Shown here piece after piece: positions 16,214 to 26,149 of a DNA stretch of 46,603 nt. Where the stretch lies: positions 1-46,603 of the forward strand of contig JAJQIG010000039.1 of assembly GCA_021199335.1 (NCBI GenBank), in the 5' to 3' direction. The translations under genes and the position numbers were made by a program. The notes below the pieces were generated by a model. The model was not told the origin of the DNA, did not search any database, and saw nothing but the letters and a program-made list of their open reading frames with translations. The DNA comes from Oscillospiraceae bacterium. Its GTDB lineage: Bacteria; Bacillota; Clostridia; Oscillospirales; Ruminococcaceae. Position 1 is the stretch's first letter, and each line of letters opens with the position of its first letter.

Positions 16214-18847
16214 TTATTTTATAAATTCCTTAACAGCATCCATCAAGGTTGCAAGTGCTTCATCAACCTTATTCTTATCACCGATTCCTGCCATAGCACT
16301 ATCAGGACGTCCTCCGCCCTTTCCGCCTGTTATAGCCGAAATCTTCTGAACAATCTTGCCTGAATGGGCACCTGCCGCAACAGCACACTTACCGCATATG
16401 CAGAGGATAGAGCCGCCCTCGTCCGTTACAGACGCCAAAACTGCAATAATATCAGGAGCCTTATCCTTAATTTGATCTCCCATTGTTCTTAAAACATCAG
16501 ACTTAATTCCATTCAATCTAGCAGCAACTACACGGCAGCCATTATAAGGAACTGCATTTTTTAATATATCATCAAGCTGGAAGGAAGCAATCTTAGAGTT
16601 AAGCTCCGATACCCGTTTCTCCAAGGTCTTGATTTCGGCAGAAGCTGTAGCACATCGAACAGCAAGCTCGTTTGCATTTGGAGCCTTTATTGCTGCTGCA
16701 GCCTGTGAAACAATGTCTTTATATTCATCAATAAGCGAAAGAACCCCGGTACCCGTTACAGCTTCAATTCTCCTTACACCCGCAGCAACGGAATTTTCGG
16801 AAACAATCTTGAAAAGTCCTATATTTGATGTATTCTTAACATGAGTACCTCCGCAAAATTCAAGTGAAACATCGGGAACATTTACAACCCTTACGACCTT
16901 GCCGTATTTTTCACCAAACAAAGCCATGGCGCCCAGCTCCTGAGCTTCTTCTATAGGCATTTCTTTAATATCAAGCTCAATTGCGCTAAGTACAGCATCA
17001 TTAACAAGGTTTTCTATCCTTACAAGCTCCTCCGGAGTAACCGCACTGAAATGCGCAAAGTCAAACCTCATTCTCTCGGGTGAAACTAACTGACCTGCTT
17101 GATGAACATGATCACCGAGAACCTTTCTGAGTGCAGCTTGAAGCAGATGTGCAGCGGTATGATTTCTTGCTGTTGCAGCACGAAGCTCCCTATTGACACT
17201 TGCATTTACTGTCATACCTGTTGTAAATCCGCCTTCGGTTACTTCACAGTGGCACACGAACTGACCGCCGTTGAGTTTCTGAGTATCAACAACCTCCATT
17301 ACATTGCCGTTTGCGCTGATTATACCCTTATCTCCTACCTGACCGCCGCTTTCTGCGTAGAAAGGAGTTGTTTCAATAAGGACAGTTACTCTGTCACCTC
17401 CCTCGCAAATATCGGCAGATTCACCGTCCTTGACCATAGCAAGGATTTTGGTGCTGCATTCAAGATCTGTGTAGCCCACAAACTTAGTTGTAAACTGCGT
17501 AAGAACGCTTGCTGATGCATCATCCCAACCTCCGCCAAGCTTTCTGTTCTCACGGGCTGTCTGCTTCTGAACTTTCATACATTCATGAAACTCGTCTTCG
17601 TCAACGGAGATTCCTTTCTCAGTGCAAATCTCCTTTGTTAAGTCGAGCGGAAAGCCATAGGTGTCATGGAGCTTGAAGGCTTCCTCACCACCGAGAACCT
17701 TATCCCCGTCCTTTGCTTCAATTTCTGTTATATAACGGTCAAGAATTTGCGAGCCATTGTCAATTGTTTTTCCGAAGGCTTCTTCTTCCTTTCGAATAAC
17801 CGTTTTAATATATTCTCTCTTGGAATCGAGTTCGGGATACGCTGAAACATTTTCATCAATAACCGTGTCAACGACTTTATAGAGGAACGGATTGGTCGTT
17901 CCCAAAAGTCTGCCATGTCTTGCCGCTCTCCTAAGCAGACGGCGAAGGACATATCCCCTTCCCTCGTTTGAGGGAAGAACACCATCACCAACCATAAATG
18001 TTGTGCTTCTTATATGGTCGGTTATAACACGGATTGACACATCATCCTTATCATTTTCCTTATATGTTTTTCCTGTAAGCTCAGAAATTTTCCTCATGAT
18101 ATTCTGAACTGTATCAACCTCAAAAAGGTTATCCACACCCTGCATAACACAAGCAAGACGTTCAAGACCCATACCTGTGTCGATATTCTTTGTAGCAAGC
18201 TGAGAATAGTTTCCATGACCATCATTATCAAATTGTGTGAACACGAGATTCCAAATTTCAATAATCCTGTCACATTCGCCTGCCTGTTCAAAGCTTTCAA
18301 ACGGACCGTATTTTTCGCCCCTATCAAAGTGAATCTCTGAACAGGGACCACATGGACCGCTGCCGTGTTCCCAAAAGTTATCGGCTTTACCAAGCTTTAT
18401 AATTCTGTCACGTGGAATTCCGACCTCATTCGCCCAAATCTCACCCGCTTCGTCATCTTCTTCATATATTGTAATCCAAAGCTTTTCAGCAGGAATTTCA
18501 AGAATCTTTGTAAGATATTCCCACGCCCATGCGGTAGCTTCATGCTTGAAATAATCCCCGAAAGAAAAATTTCCCAGCATTTCGAAATAAGTACCATGAC
18601 GGGAAGTTTTTCCGACATTTTCAATATCGGGGGTTCTTATACATTTCTGGCAGGTTGTAACACGCTTGCAAGGCGGAGTTTCAATGCCCTGAAAATACTT
18701 CTTTAACGGTGTCATACCTGCATTTATAAGCAGAATAGAATTATCTCCCTGGGGAACAAGAGGTGCAGAATCCATACGAAGGTGACCCTTGCTTTCAAAA
18801 AATTTGAGATAACTTTCACGAAGTTCGTTAAGTCCTGTCCATTTCAT
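16214..18847 (-). CDS. alaS: Alanyl-tRNA synthetase
   Basis: Class II synthetase of 877 aa, normal family length. It has the N-terminal aminoacylation domain (KGHLRMDSAPLVPQGD, GMTPLKKYFQG, LGNFSFGDYFK), the tRNA-recognition domain, the editing domain with HTAAHLLQAAL and the zinc-site CGGTH, and a C-terminal DHHA1-like domain ending with GGKGGGRPDSAMAG. Editing should remove mischarged Ser and Gly. GGAG lies 10 nt before the ATG. Only 48 bp separate it from yebC, leaving no space for a T-box leader, so it probably shares the yebC transcript. Confidence 0.97.
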   Translation of the reverse strand: MKWTGLNELRESYLKFFESKGHLRMDSAPLVPQGDNSILLINAGMTPLKKYFQGIETPPCKRVTTCQKCIRTPDIENVGKTSRHGTYFEMLGNFSFGDYFKHEATAWAWEYLTKILEIPAEKLWITIYEEDDEAGEIWANEVGIPRDRIIKLGKADNFWEHGSGPCGPCSEIHFDRGEKYGPFESFEQAGECDRIIEIWNLVFTQFDNDGHGNYSQLATKNIDTGMGLERLACVMQGVDNLFEVDTVQNIMRKISELTGKTYKENDKDDVSIRVITDHIRSTTFMVGDGVLPSNEGRGYVLRRLLRRAARHGRLLGTTNPFLYKVVDTVIDENVSAYPELDSKREYIKTVIRKEEEAFGKTIDNGSQILDRYITEIEAKDGDKVLGGEEAFKLHDTYGFPLDLTKEICTEKGISVDEDEFHECMKVQKQTARENRKLGGGWDDASASVLTQFTTKFVGYTDLECSTKILAMVKDGESADICEGGDRVTVLIETTPFYAESGGQVGDKGIISANGNVMEVVDTQKLNGGQFVCHCEVTEGGFTTGMTVNASVNRELRAATARNHTAAHLLQAALRKVLGDHVHQAGQLVSPERMRFDFAHFSAVTPEELVRIENLVNDAVLSAIELDIKEMPIEEAQELGAMALFGEKYGKVVRVVNVPDVSLEFCGGTHVKNTSNIGLFKIVSENSVAAGVRRIEAVTGTGVLSLIDEYKDIVSQAAAAIKAPNANELAVRCATASAEIKTLEKRVSELNSKIASFQLDDILKNAVPYNGCRVVAARLNGIKSDVLRTMGDQIKDKAPDIIAVLASVTDEGGSILCICGKCAVAAGAHSGKIVQKISAITGGKGGGRPDSAMAGIGDKNKVDEALATLMDAVKEFIK

Positions 18848-18895
18848 TTTAAATTAGCTCCATTCATTCAAAAAAATACATTTAAAATGCCGAGG

Positions 18896-19639
18896 TTAGT
18901 CTTCTTCATCCGTTTCAGGCATATCCCAGTTATGGTATACGTTCTGAACATCGTCATTTTCCTCAAGATTTTCAAGAAGAAGATTCATTTTTCTGATTGC
19001 ATCTTCATCCGTAAGGGTAGTATATGTTGCGGGTATCCTTTCTACATCTGCGGAAATCAGCTTATATCCCCTCTCGACAAGACCATCTCTTACAGAGGAG
19101 AGTTCATTAGGCTCAGTTTCAATCTCAATTGTATCATCTTCAATCGAGAAATCGGAAGCGCCAAGGTCAAACACATCTTCCATAACCTTGTCCTCATCCA
19201 TGCCTGCACCGTCCGCAACAATAATTCCCTTACTTGAAAACATAAAGGATACACATCCCGTTGTTCCCAAGTTTCCACCAAACTTATCAAAGTAGTGACG
19301 TATATCTCCAGCAGTACGATTTTTATTATCCGTAAGTGTTTCAACGATTACTGCAACGCCGCTTGGACCGTAGCCTTCATAAATATTGGATTCATAGCTC
19401 GTTTTATCCCCCGAACCCATTGCCTTCTTTATAACTCGGTCAATATTGTCATTAGGAACGTTATTTGCCTTTGCCTTTGCAATAAGATCACGAAGCTTGG
19501 AGTTATTGTTCGGATCTCCGCCTCCCTCTTTTACGCAAACGGTAATTTCACGTCCGATTTTAGTAAAAATCTTAGCCTTTGCGCCGTCCGTTGCCTCCTT
19601 TTTCCTTTTAATATTGTTCCATTTTGAATGTCCTGACAT
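18896..19639 (-). CDS. YebC/PmpR family (TACO1-like) protein
   Basis: Protein of 247 aa with the unmistakable N-terminus MSGHSKWNNIKRKKEATDG and the segments GPSGVAVIVETLTDNKNRTA and FGGNLGTTGCVSFMF. The family was described as DNA-binding regulators; several members aid translation of difficult motifs such as polyproline. AAGGAGAGATATAAA precedes the ATG. A promoter-like pair TTGAAA-18 bp-TATAAT (19732-19761) lies inside the end of the preceding gene, about 90 bp upstream. It is followed by alaS. Confidence 0.93.
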   Translation of the reverse strand: MSGHSKWNNIKRKKEATDGAKAKIFTKIGREITVCVKEGGGDPNNNSKLRDLIAKAKANNVPNDNIDRVIKKAMGSGDKTSYESNIYEGYGPSGVAVIVETLTDNKNRTAGDIRHYFDKFGGNLGTTGCVSFMFSSKGIIVADGAGMDEDKVMEDVFDLGASDFSIEDDTIEIETEPNELSSVRDGLVERGYKLISADVERIPATYTTLTDEDAIRKMNLLLENLEENDDVQNVYHNWDMPETDEED

Positions 19640-19719
19640 TTTATATCTCTCCTTAAAGAATTTTTACATATTAGCTTTTTTGTTGAACGGATTTTATACG
19701 CTAATTCCGATTTGCACAA

Positions 19720-20067
19720 TCATACCTCTGTATTATACCAAATAGTATCAAAAATTTCAACCATTCTTTCATGATTTCCAAGCAATTGTAAATAACCGAA
19801 CAATGTTTCCAGTGATGTCGCCCGACGGTACTCAATTGGATTGGAACTTTTCGGAACTGTATTGGTGGTTGCATTTCTCCCGCGTTTCATCACCGCTTTT
19901 TCGTCCTCCGTAAGTATGGGAAGTACAACATCAACTGCCTTCGACTGGTAAGCTGCCCTTACCTTTTCAACGGCTTCCATATGTAGCCTGCTCACAGGCA
20001 TATTTGCCGTAATTACAATTTTTTCACGGACAAGCTGTTCATAGACCGCATCGCCGAGAAATGCCAA
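19720..20067 (-). CDS. mrnC: Mini-ribonuclease 3
   Basis: Dimeric RNase III-fold enzyme without a dsRNA-binding domain; in Bacillus it matures 23S rRNA. The catalytic motif AFLGDAVYE, KGRNA-like KRGRNATT and the C-terminal YRRATSLETLFGYLQL are clear. The 5' end is odd. Family-like residues (QYSPLT) are encoded upstream of the TTG at 20067, yet the open frame back to the stop near 20121 contains no ATG or GTG. The choice is a TTG start that loses these residues and has no evident ribosome binding site, a rare ATA start near 20098-20100 with AGGCAGG upstream, or a sequence error. The NUDIX gene ends at 20103. Confidence 0.85.
   Translation of the reverse strand: MAFLGDAVYEQLVREKIVITANMPVSRLHMEAVEKVRAAYQSKAVDVVLPILTEDEKAVMKRGRNATTNTVPKSSNPIEYRRATSLETLFGYLQLLGNHERMVEIFDTIWYNTEV
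19732..19761 (-). promoter_or_regulatory. Candidate promoter for yebC-alaS
   Basis: On the minus strand TTGAAA (19756-19761), an 18-bp spacer and TATAAT (19732-19737) fall within the last codons of the mini-RNase III gene, pointing at yebC. Confidence 0.5.
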
Positions 20068-20102
20068 CGTAAGCGGACTGTACTGATTTACATCATGCTT
20101 TT

Positions 20103-20654
20103 CTATGCCAAAGACCTGCCTTTCTCCCTATCATCGTCCCGTGTATACGTTCCACAGTGATTTACAAAGTGAAACATCAGCTCAATTAAAGCCTTATGAT
20201 ATGGAATAAACTCTCCGCTGTCAATCATACGGAAAATATCTTCCTTATCCGCCCACTCCACTGCTTGGACCTCCTCATCCTGTAATCGGAGCAGAAAAGG
20301 TTCACAATCATATGGGATGACATAAATATCATCAAAACCGTCAGCAAAGTTAACCGTTAGCGATGGACGAATATTGCTGAAGTTTATGTCAAGCCCTATT
20401 TCCTCAAGCACTTCACGATGAGCGCCCTCTGCGCTTGTTTCCCCCGAAATACAGCTCCCGCCTACACTGATGTCCCACATATTGCCCCAGCTTCTTTTTG
20501 ACGGCCAACGTTGCTGTACGAGCATTTGCCCCCGAGAATTTACAAGGCAAATATGAACAACTATATGGTATTCCCCATCTTTGAGCTTATCACTCCTCGG
20601 GATTATTCTGCCTGTTTTTTCACGGTTCATGTTATAAATATCAAATAATTCCAT
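20103..20654 (-). CDS. NUDIX hydrolase
   Basis: Protein of about 183 aa. The NUDIX box is complete, with Gly-Glu-Thr at the front, then AHREVLEEIGLDI (REVLEE-G), in the middle of a fold resembling the isopentenyl-diphosphate-isomerase-like/YfcD branch: VVHICLVNSRGQMLVQQR and SWGNMWDISVGG. Substrate unknown; a nucleotide or small diphosphate is typical. ATG 20654 follows GGAGGG; an earlier ATG at 20672 overlaps the obgE stop (TAATG) and is an alternative. Transcribed with obgE upstream and mrnC downstream. Confidence 0.87.
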   Translation of the reverse strand: MELFDIYNMNREKTGRIIPRSDKLKDGEYHIVVHICLVNSRGQMLVQQRWPSKRSWGNMWDISVGGSCISGETSAEGAHREVLEEIGLDINFSNIRPSLTVNFADGFDDIYVIPYDCEPFLLRLQDEEVQAVEWADKEDIFRMIDSGEFIPYHKALIELMFHFVNHCGTYTRDDDREKGRSLA

Positions 20655-20671
20655 AAGCCCTCCATTATCCA

Positions 20672-22200
<1,529 letters not shown>

Positions 22201-22216
22201 CAAAGACAATATGAAA

Positions 22217-22474
22217 TCAGTCAACTGTATAAACGCTGACCTTCTTACGATCACGTCCAAGACGCTCGAAACGTACAGTTCCGTCAACCTTTGCGAAAAG
22301 TGTGTTATCCGAACCCATACCTACGTTCTCGCCTGCGTGAATGTGAGTACCTCTCTGACGAACAAGGATGTTGCCTGCAAGTACTGCCTGACCGTCTGCT
22401 CTTTTAACACCAAGACGCTTGGATTCCGAATCACGACCGTTCTTGGTGGAGCCCATACCCTTTTTATGTGCCAT
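22217..22474 (-). CDS. rpmA: 50S ribosomal protein L27 (bL27)
   Basis: Protein of 85 aa near the peptidyl-transferase centre. It starts directly with [19 protein letters not shown]. Many Bacillota L27 proteins instead carry a short N-terminal extension (ending near FFA) that the protease Prp removes. Here the extension is absent, and so is the prp gene that usually lies between rplU and rpmA; the gap to rplU is only 48 bp. GGAGGTG precedes the ATG. Confidence 0.97.
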   Translation of the reverse strand: MAHKKGMGSTKNGRDSESKRLGVKRADGQAVLAGNILVRQRGTHIHAGENVGMGSDNTLFAKVDGTVRFERLGRDRKKVSVYTVD

Positions 22475-22522
22475 ATTATATTACACCTCCGTTAAATGTA
22501 ATAATCCGAAAATTAACAAGAA

Positions 22523-22837
22523 TTATGCTTTGATGGCGTCAATTCTCACCTTTGTGTAGGGCTGTCTGTGACCCTGCTTCTTATGAGAAGAGCCTTTCTT
22601 CGGCTTATAGGTGAAAACAGTAATTTTCTTAGCCTTGCCGTTCTTAAGAACCTTAGCCTCAACGGATGCGCCGTTTACATATGGAACACCCACCTCAAGA
22701 CCACTGTCCTTACCAACAGCAATAACCTTGTCGAATGTGACAGAATCATCAGCGTTAACATCGAGCTTTTCAATAAAAATCTCATCGCCCTCATTTACCT
22801 GATACTGCTTTCCGCCTGTTTCAATAATTGCGTACAT
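22523..22837 (-). CDS. rplU: 50S ribosomal protein L21 (bL21)
   Basis: Protein of 104 aa with the family N-terminus [14 protein letters not shown] and the C-terminal [18 protein letters not shown]. It binds 23S rRNA. It is first in a two-gene operon with rpmA, preceded by a strong promoter and a leader of about 90 nt. Confidence 0.97.
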   Translation of the reverse strand: MYAIIETGGKQYQVNEGDEIFIEKLDVNADDSVTFDKVIAVGKDSGLEVGVPYVNGASVEAKVLKNGKAKKITVFTYKPKKGSSHKKQGHRQPYTKVRIDAIKA

Positions 22838-22933
22838 TAATTATGGCACCTGCCTTTTCATAAAAACTCGCTGTAACAATAGGCGTATGTCAAAATGGCA
22901 TAACTTTAAAAGCCTAAGACAAGCGGCTTTATT
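22838..22933 (-). promoter_or_regulatory. Leader of the rplU operon, possible L21 autoregulatory leader
   Basis: The stretch between the promoter and the L21 start holds paired segments, with GGCAGGTGCC close to the start codon. Bacillota carry an L21 leader RNA at this place, thought to bind L21. The position fits, but I could not verify the secondary structure. Confidence 0.35.
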
Positions 22934-22962
22934 ATTATATCATCCTGAAACAAACTTGTCAA
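22934..22962 (-). promoter_or_regulatory. Promoter of rplU-rpmA
   Basis: On the minus strand a consensus TTGACA (22957-22962), a 17-bp spacer and TATAAT (22934-22939). Confidence 0.88.
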
Positions 22963-23042
22963 TGATTTTTTTAAAAATTCTGCAAATTTTTTTGGAATAT
23001 CAGCATACAAATACAAAATCAACCACAACTTTAATAATTTTG

Positions 23043-24050
23043 TCATTTTTTAACCCAAACCGTTTCGGCTTCATGACGTTTTGGGCGCTCCATAAGGTTG
23101 CTGAGTGCCATTCTCGGGTTTTGTCCGTTGAAAAGAACATTATAGCACTGCTCGGTTATCGGCATATCAACACCGATTTTTTTGGCAAGCCCATATGCAG
23201 CCTTTGTGCAGGTATAGCCCTCCACTGTTCCAATCTGTTTAACGGCATCATCTGGGGAAATGTTCTGCCCGATAAGTATTCCCGCACGTCTGTTGCGGCT
23301 ATGCATACTTGTACAGGTTACAATCAAATCGCCTATACCTGACAATCCGGCGAAGGTTTCGGTCTGGGCACCGAGAGCGACGCCAAGCCTTGCAATTTCC
23401 GTTATTCCCCTTGTCATAAGTGCAGCCTTTGTGTTATCGCCACAGTTCATTCCATCACACACTCCGGCACAAAGAGCAATAATATTTTTCAACGAACCGC
23501 CTATTTCACATCCTATTATGTCATCATTAATATAAATTCTAAAAAGGCTGTTGGACATTACGCTTTGGACGTAGTCGGCGTATTTTACATCTTCCGAAGC
23601 AGCAACAACAGTCGTCGGCATACCGATGGCGACCTCCTCGGCATGGGAAGGACCTGTAAGAACAACTATCGGAGAATCAGGGAGTTCTTCCTTCATAACC
23701 TCACTCATACGCTTAAAGCTTCCATCCTCAAGGCCCTTACTTGTGTTAACGATAACAGTTTCTTTTGATACAAATGGTGCAATCTGCCTTGCGACAGTCC
23801 TTACAAAGCCTGTAGGAACGCCGAAAATAATGATATCACGATTCTCTACGGAAGAAATATCGTTAGTAAGTGTGATAGAAGAGCTTATCTTAACTCCGGG
23901 GAGCTTTTGCTTATTTTCGCCATCACTTCTGATAGCCGCTACCTCACTTTCAAAAGCAGACCACACAGTAACCTCATGATTAAAATTGTTAAGCATTACT
24001 GCCAGCGCAAGTCCGAATCCGCCCATTCCGAGAACTGTAAACTTTGCCAT
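23043..24050 (-). CDS. gpsA: Glycerol-3-phosphate dehydrogenase [NAD(P)+]
   Basis: Cytosolic enzyme of 335 aa making sn-glycerol 3-phosphate from dihydroxyacetone phosphate for phospholipid synthesis. It has the nucleotide-binding VLGMGGFGLALA, the segment VVLTGPSHAEEVA, catalytic-Lys region GGSLKNIIALCAG, and SGIGDLIVTCTS with the following SRNRRAG. It follows plsY by 11 bp; plsY uses its product, so the pair forms the first steps of phosphatidic acid synthesis. No clear terminator is seen before the rplU promoter. Confidence 0.95.
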   Translation of the reverse strand: MAKFTVLGMGGFGLALAVMLNNFNHEVTVWSAFESEVAAIRSDGENKQKLPGVKISSSITLTNDISSVENRDIIIFGVPTGFVRTVARQIAPFVSKETVIVNTSKGLEDGSFKRMSEVMKEELPDSPIVVLTGPSHAEEVAIGMPTTVVAASEDVKYADYVQSVMSNSLFRIYINDDIIGCEIGGSLKNIIALCAGVCDGMNCGDNTKAALMTRGITEIARLGVALGAQTETFAGLSGIGDLIVTCTSMHSRNRRAGILIGQNISPDDAVKQIGTVEGYTCTKAAYGLAKKIGVDMPITEQCYNVLFNGQNPRMALSNLMERPKRHEAETVWVKK

Positions 24051-24061
24051 AGAAACCTCCC

Positions 24062-24760
24062 TTATTGCTTCTTGCTGAAACTGAATTTATTTTCTGTACC
24101 CTCTTTAAGACGTTTAATATTTGCCCTATGCATATAAATTAAGAGTATACTTGTGCCTGTTACAAGAATGACGTGTGTAATGCAGGTTGCCAAGGGTTCT
24201 CCCTCTGCGAAATAATGGAGTAAAAACGTGAGTATTGGATAAAACACCGCCGCAGAGATGGACGAAACCGAAACATATCTTGTAATAAAAAGTACAATTG
24301 CAAAAAACGGAATTATTATTGCAAATGTGAGCGGATCAATTACAATAAGAATTGAAGAGGAAACAAGTATCCCCTTTCCGCCCTTGAAGCCGTAGTAAAT
24401 CGGGAAAATATGGCCGAGAATCGCAAAAAATCCCGATATGTATCCGATAGATTGTTCATCAAGGATATACGGATACCATTCAGGAGGGTTATCAAAGCAT
24501 TCTCCTCCTATTATAAGTCTGAAAACAAGAAGACTTAACAATACCGCAGCTATTCCCTTTACAAGGTCGCCGATAAGCGTAAATAATGCGGGCAATTTTC
24601 CGTAACAGCGCAAGGTGTTGGTGAGGCCTGCATTCCTGCTGCCATGCTCCCTTATATCTTCATGCTTAAGGAGCTTTACAACAATTATTGAAGAATTGCA
24701 GCTTCCAAGCAGGTAGGAAATAATCATAGTTAAAACAAGACAAATTATAACTTTAAGCAT
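24062..24760 (-). CDS. plsY: Glycerol-3-phosphate acyltransferase PlsY
   Basis: Membrane enzyme of 232 aa that transfers an acyl group from acyl phosphate to glycerol 3-phosphate. The motifs are all there: LLGSCNSSIIV, HGSRNAGLTNTLR (motif 1, with Leu where Ala is more usual), GHIFPIYYGFKGGKG (motif 2) and RYVSVSSI (motif 3). Length is slightly above the family norm because of an insert of about 25 residues after the second helix (around CFDNPPEWYPYI). It sits between der and gpsA. Confidence 0.94.
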   Translation of the reverse strand: MLKVIICLVLTMIISYLLGSCNSSIIVVKLLKHEDIREHGSRNAGLTNTLRCYGKLPALFTLIGDLVKGIAAVLLSLLVFRLIIGGECFDNPPEWYPYILDEQSIGYISGFFAILGHIFPIYYGFKGGKGILVSSSILIVIDPLTFAIIIPFFAIVLFITRYVSVSSISAAVFYPILTFLLHYFAEGEPLATCITHVILVTGTSILLIYMHRANIKRLKEGTENKFSFSKKQ

Positions 24761-24783
24761 AATACAATACTCCTGATATAAAA

Positions 24784-26112
24784 TTAGTCGTCATCATGAT
24801 TCCGCTCTCTTACAACGAAACGTATGGGAGTTCCCTCAAAACCAAAGGTTCCGCGGATTTGGTTTTCAATATAACGCTGGTAGGAAAAATGAAAGAGATC
24901 GGCACGGTTAACAAAAACTATGAACGTTGGAGGTCTTGTAGATGGTTGGGTCATATAATAAACCTTCAGACGTCTGCCCTTATCGGATGGTGGCTGAACT
25001 CTTGTTGTAGCATAGGAAAGGATATCATTAAGCATACCTGTTGATATTCTCATACAATTATTGGAATTAACCTTGTTGATAAGTTCGAAAAGGTTATTGA
25101 GCCGCAGTCCTGTTTTTGCAGAAATAAACACAAACGGAACATAAGACATAAAGCTGAAGTCATCCTCAAGCTTTTTACGAAACTCATCCATAGTATGGGT
25201 ATCCTTTTCTACGACATCCCACTTGTTTACTGCGACAATGCATCCCTTGCCCTGTTCATGCGCATATCCCGCAACCTTTGAGTCCTGCTCGGTAAATCCA
25301 ACCTCGGCATCAATAACAATAACGCAAACATCAGCACGGTCAACTGCCATATATGCACGGAGTACACTGTAATGCTCGATTTTCTCCTGAATTTTTGACT
25401 TCTTTCTTATCCCTGCCGTGTCGATAAATATATATTTTCCATAGTCATTCTCAACAATTGTATCGGTAGCATCTCTCGTTGTTCCGGCAATATCGGAAAC
25501 AATAGCCCTTTCCTCGCCTGAAACCTTGTTTATAAGGGAGGATTTTCCAACATTTGGCTTGCCTATTACTGCAACCTTAATATATTCATCACCATAATCA
25601 TTCTCCGATTCTTCGGGAAAATATTCAAAAACCTTATCAAGCATATCTCCCGAACCGTGACCATGAGCCGCTGAAACAGCGATAGGATCGCCGAGTCCAA
25701 GATTATAGAATTCATAAAACTCCGCAGGAGGATCGCCGATTGAATCGCATTTATTTACGCAGAGAATAACAGGCTTTCCGCTTTTCCGTAGCATTTTTGC
25801 AACTTCATAATCATTTGCGGTAACTCCTGTTTTAATATCGGTAAGGAAAACAATAACATCCGCTTTTTCAATGGCGAGCTCCGCCTGGCGTTTCATCTGT
25901 GAGAGGATTATATTCGAACTTTTAGGCTCGATTCCTCCCGTATCAACGAGCATAAATTCACGATTTCTCCATTCGCATTTTGAATAAATCCGATCACGTG
26001 TCACACCGGGAGTATCCTCAACTATGGACATACGCTTTCCTATAAGTTTGTTAAAAAGAGTAGATTTTCCTACATTTGGTCGTCCTACAACCGCAACTAT
26101 CGGTAAAGCCAA
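24784..26112 (-). CDS. der: Ribosome biogenesis GTPase Der (EngA)
   Basis: Protein of about 442 aa with two tandem G domains and a C-terminal KH-like domain, needed for 50S assembly. G1 motifs are GRPNVGKST and GKPNVGKSS; G3 DTGG and DTAG; G4 NKCD and NKWD. The start is uncertain: ATG 26127 has no ribosome binding site, while TTG 26112 has GGAG 9 nt before it and gives the usual N-terminus just ahead of PIVAVVGRPN. It lies 37 bp after the DUF512 gene and 23 bp before plsY. Confidence 0.95.
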   Translation of the reverse strand: MALPIVAVVGRPNVGKSTLFNKLIGKRMSIVEDTPGVTRDRIYSKCEWRNREFMLVDTGGIEPKSSNIILSQMKRQAELAIEKADVIVFLTDIKTGVTANDYEVAKMLRKSGKPVILCVNKCDSIGDPPAEFYEFYNLGLGDPIAVSAAHGHGSGDMLDKVFEYFPEESENDYGDEYIKVAVIGKPNVGKSSLINKVSGEERAIVSDIAGTTRDATDTIVENDYGKYIFIDTAGIRKKSKIQEKIEHYSVLRAYMAVDRADVCVIVIDAEVGFTEQDSKVAGYAHEQGKGCIVAVNKWDVVEKDTHTMDEFRKKLEDDFSFMSYVPFVFISAKTGLRLNNLFELINKVNSNNCMRISTGMLNDILSYATTRVQPPSDKGRRLKVYYMTQPSTRPPTFIVFVNRADLFHFSYQRYIENQIRGTFGFEGTPIRFVVRERNHDDD

Positions 26113-26149
26113 AGCTATCATCTCCATTCGTTTTTATATATGGGCAGTT

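Noticed and set aside
18848-18895. T-box riboswitch upstream of alaS
   Set aside because: Only 48 bp separate alaS from yebC, too short for a T-box, and no specifier or T-box sequence is present.
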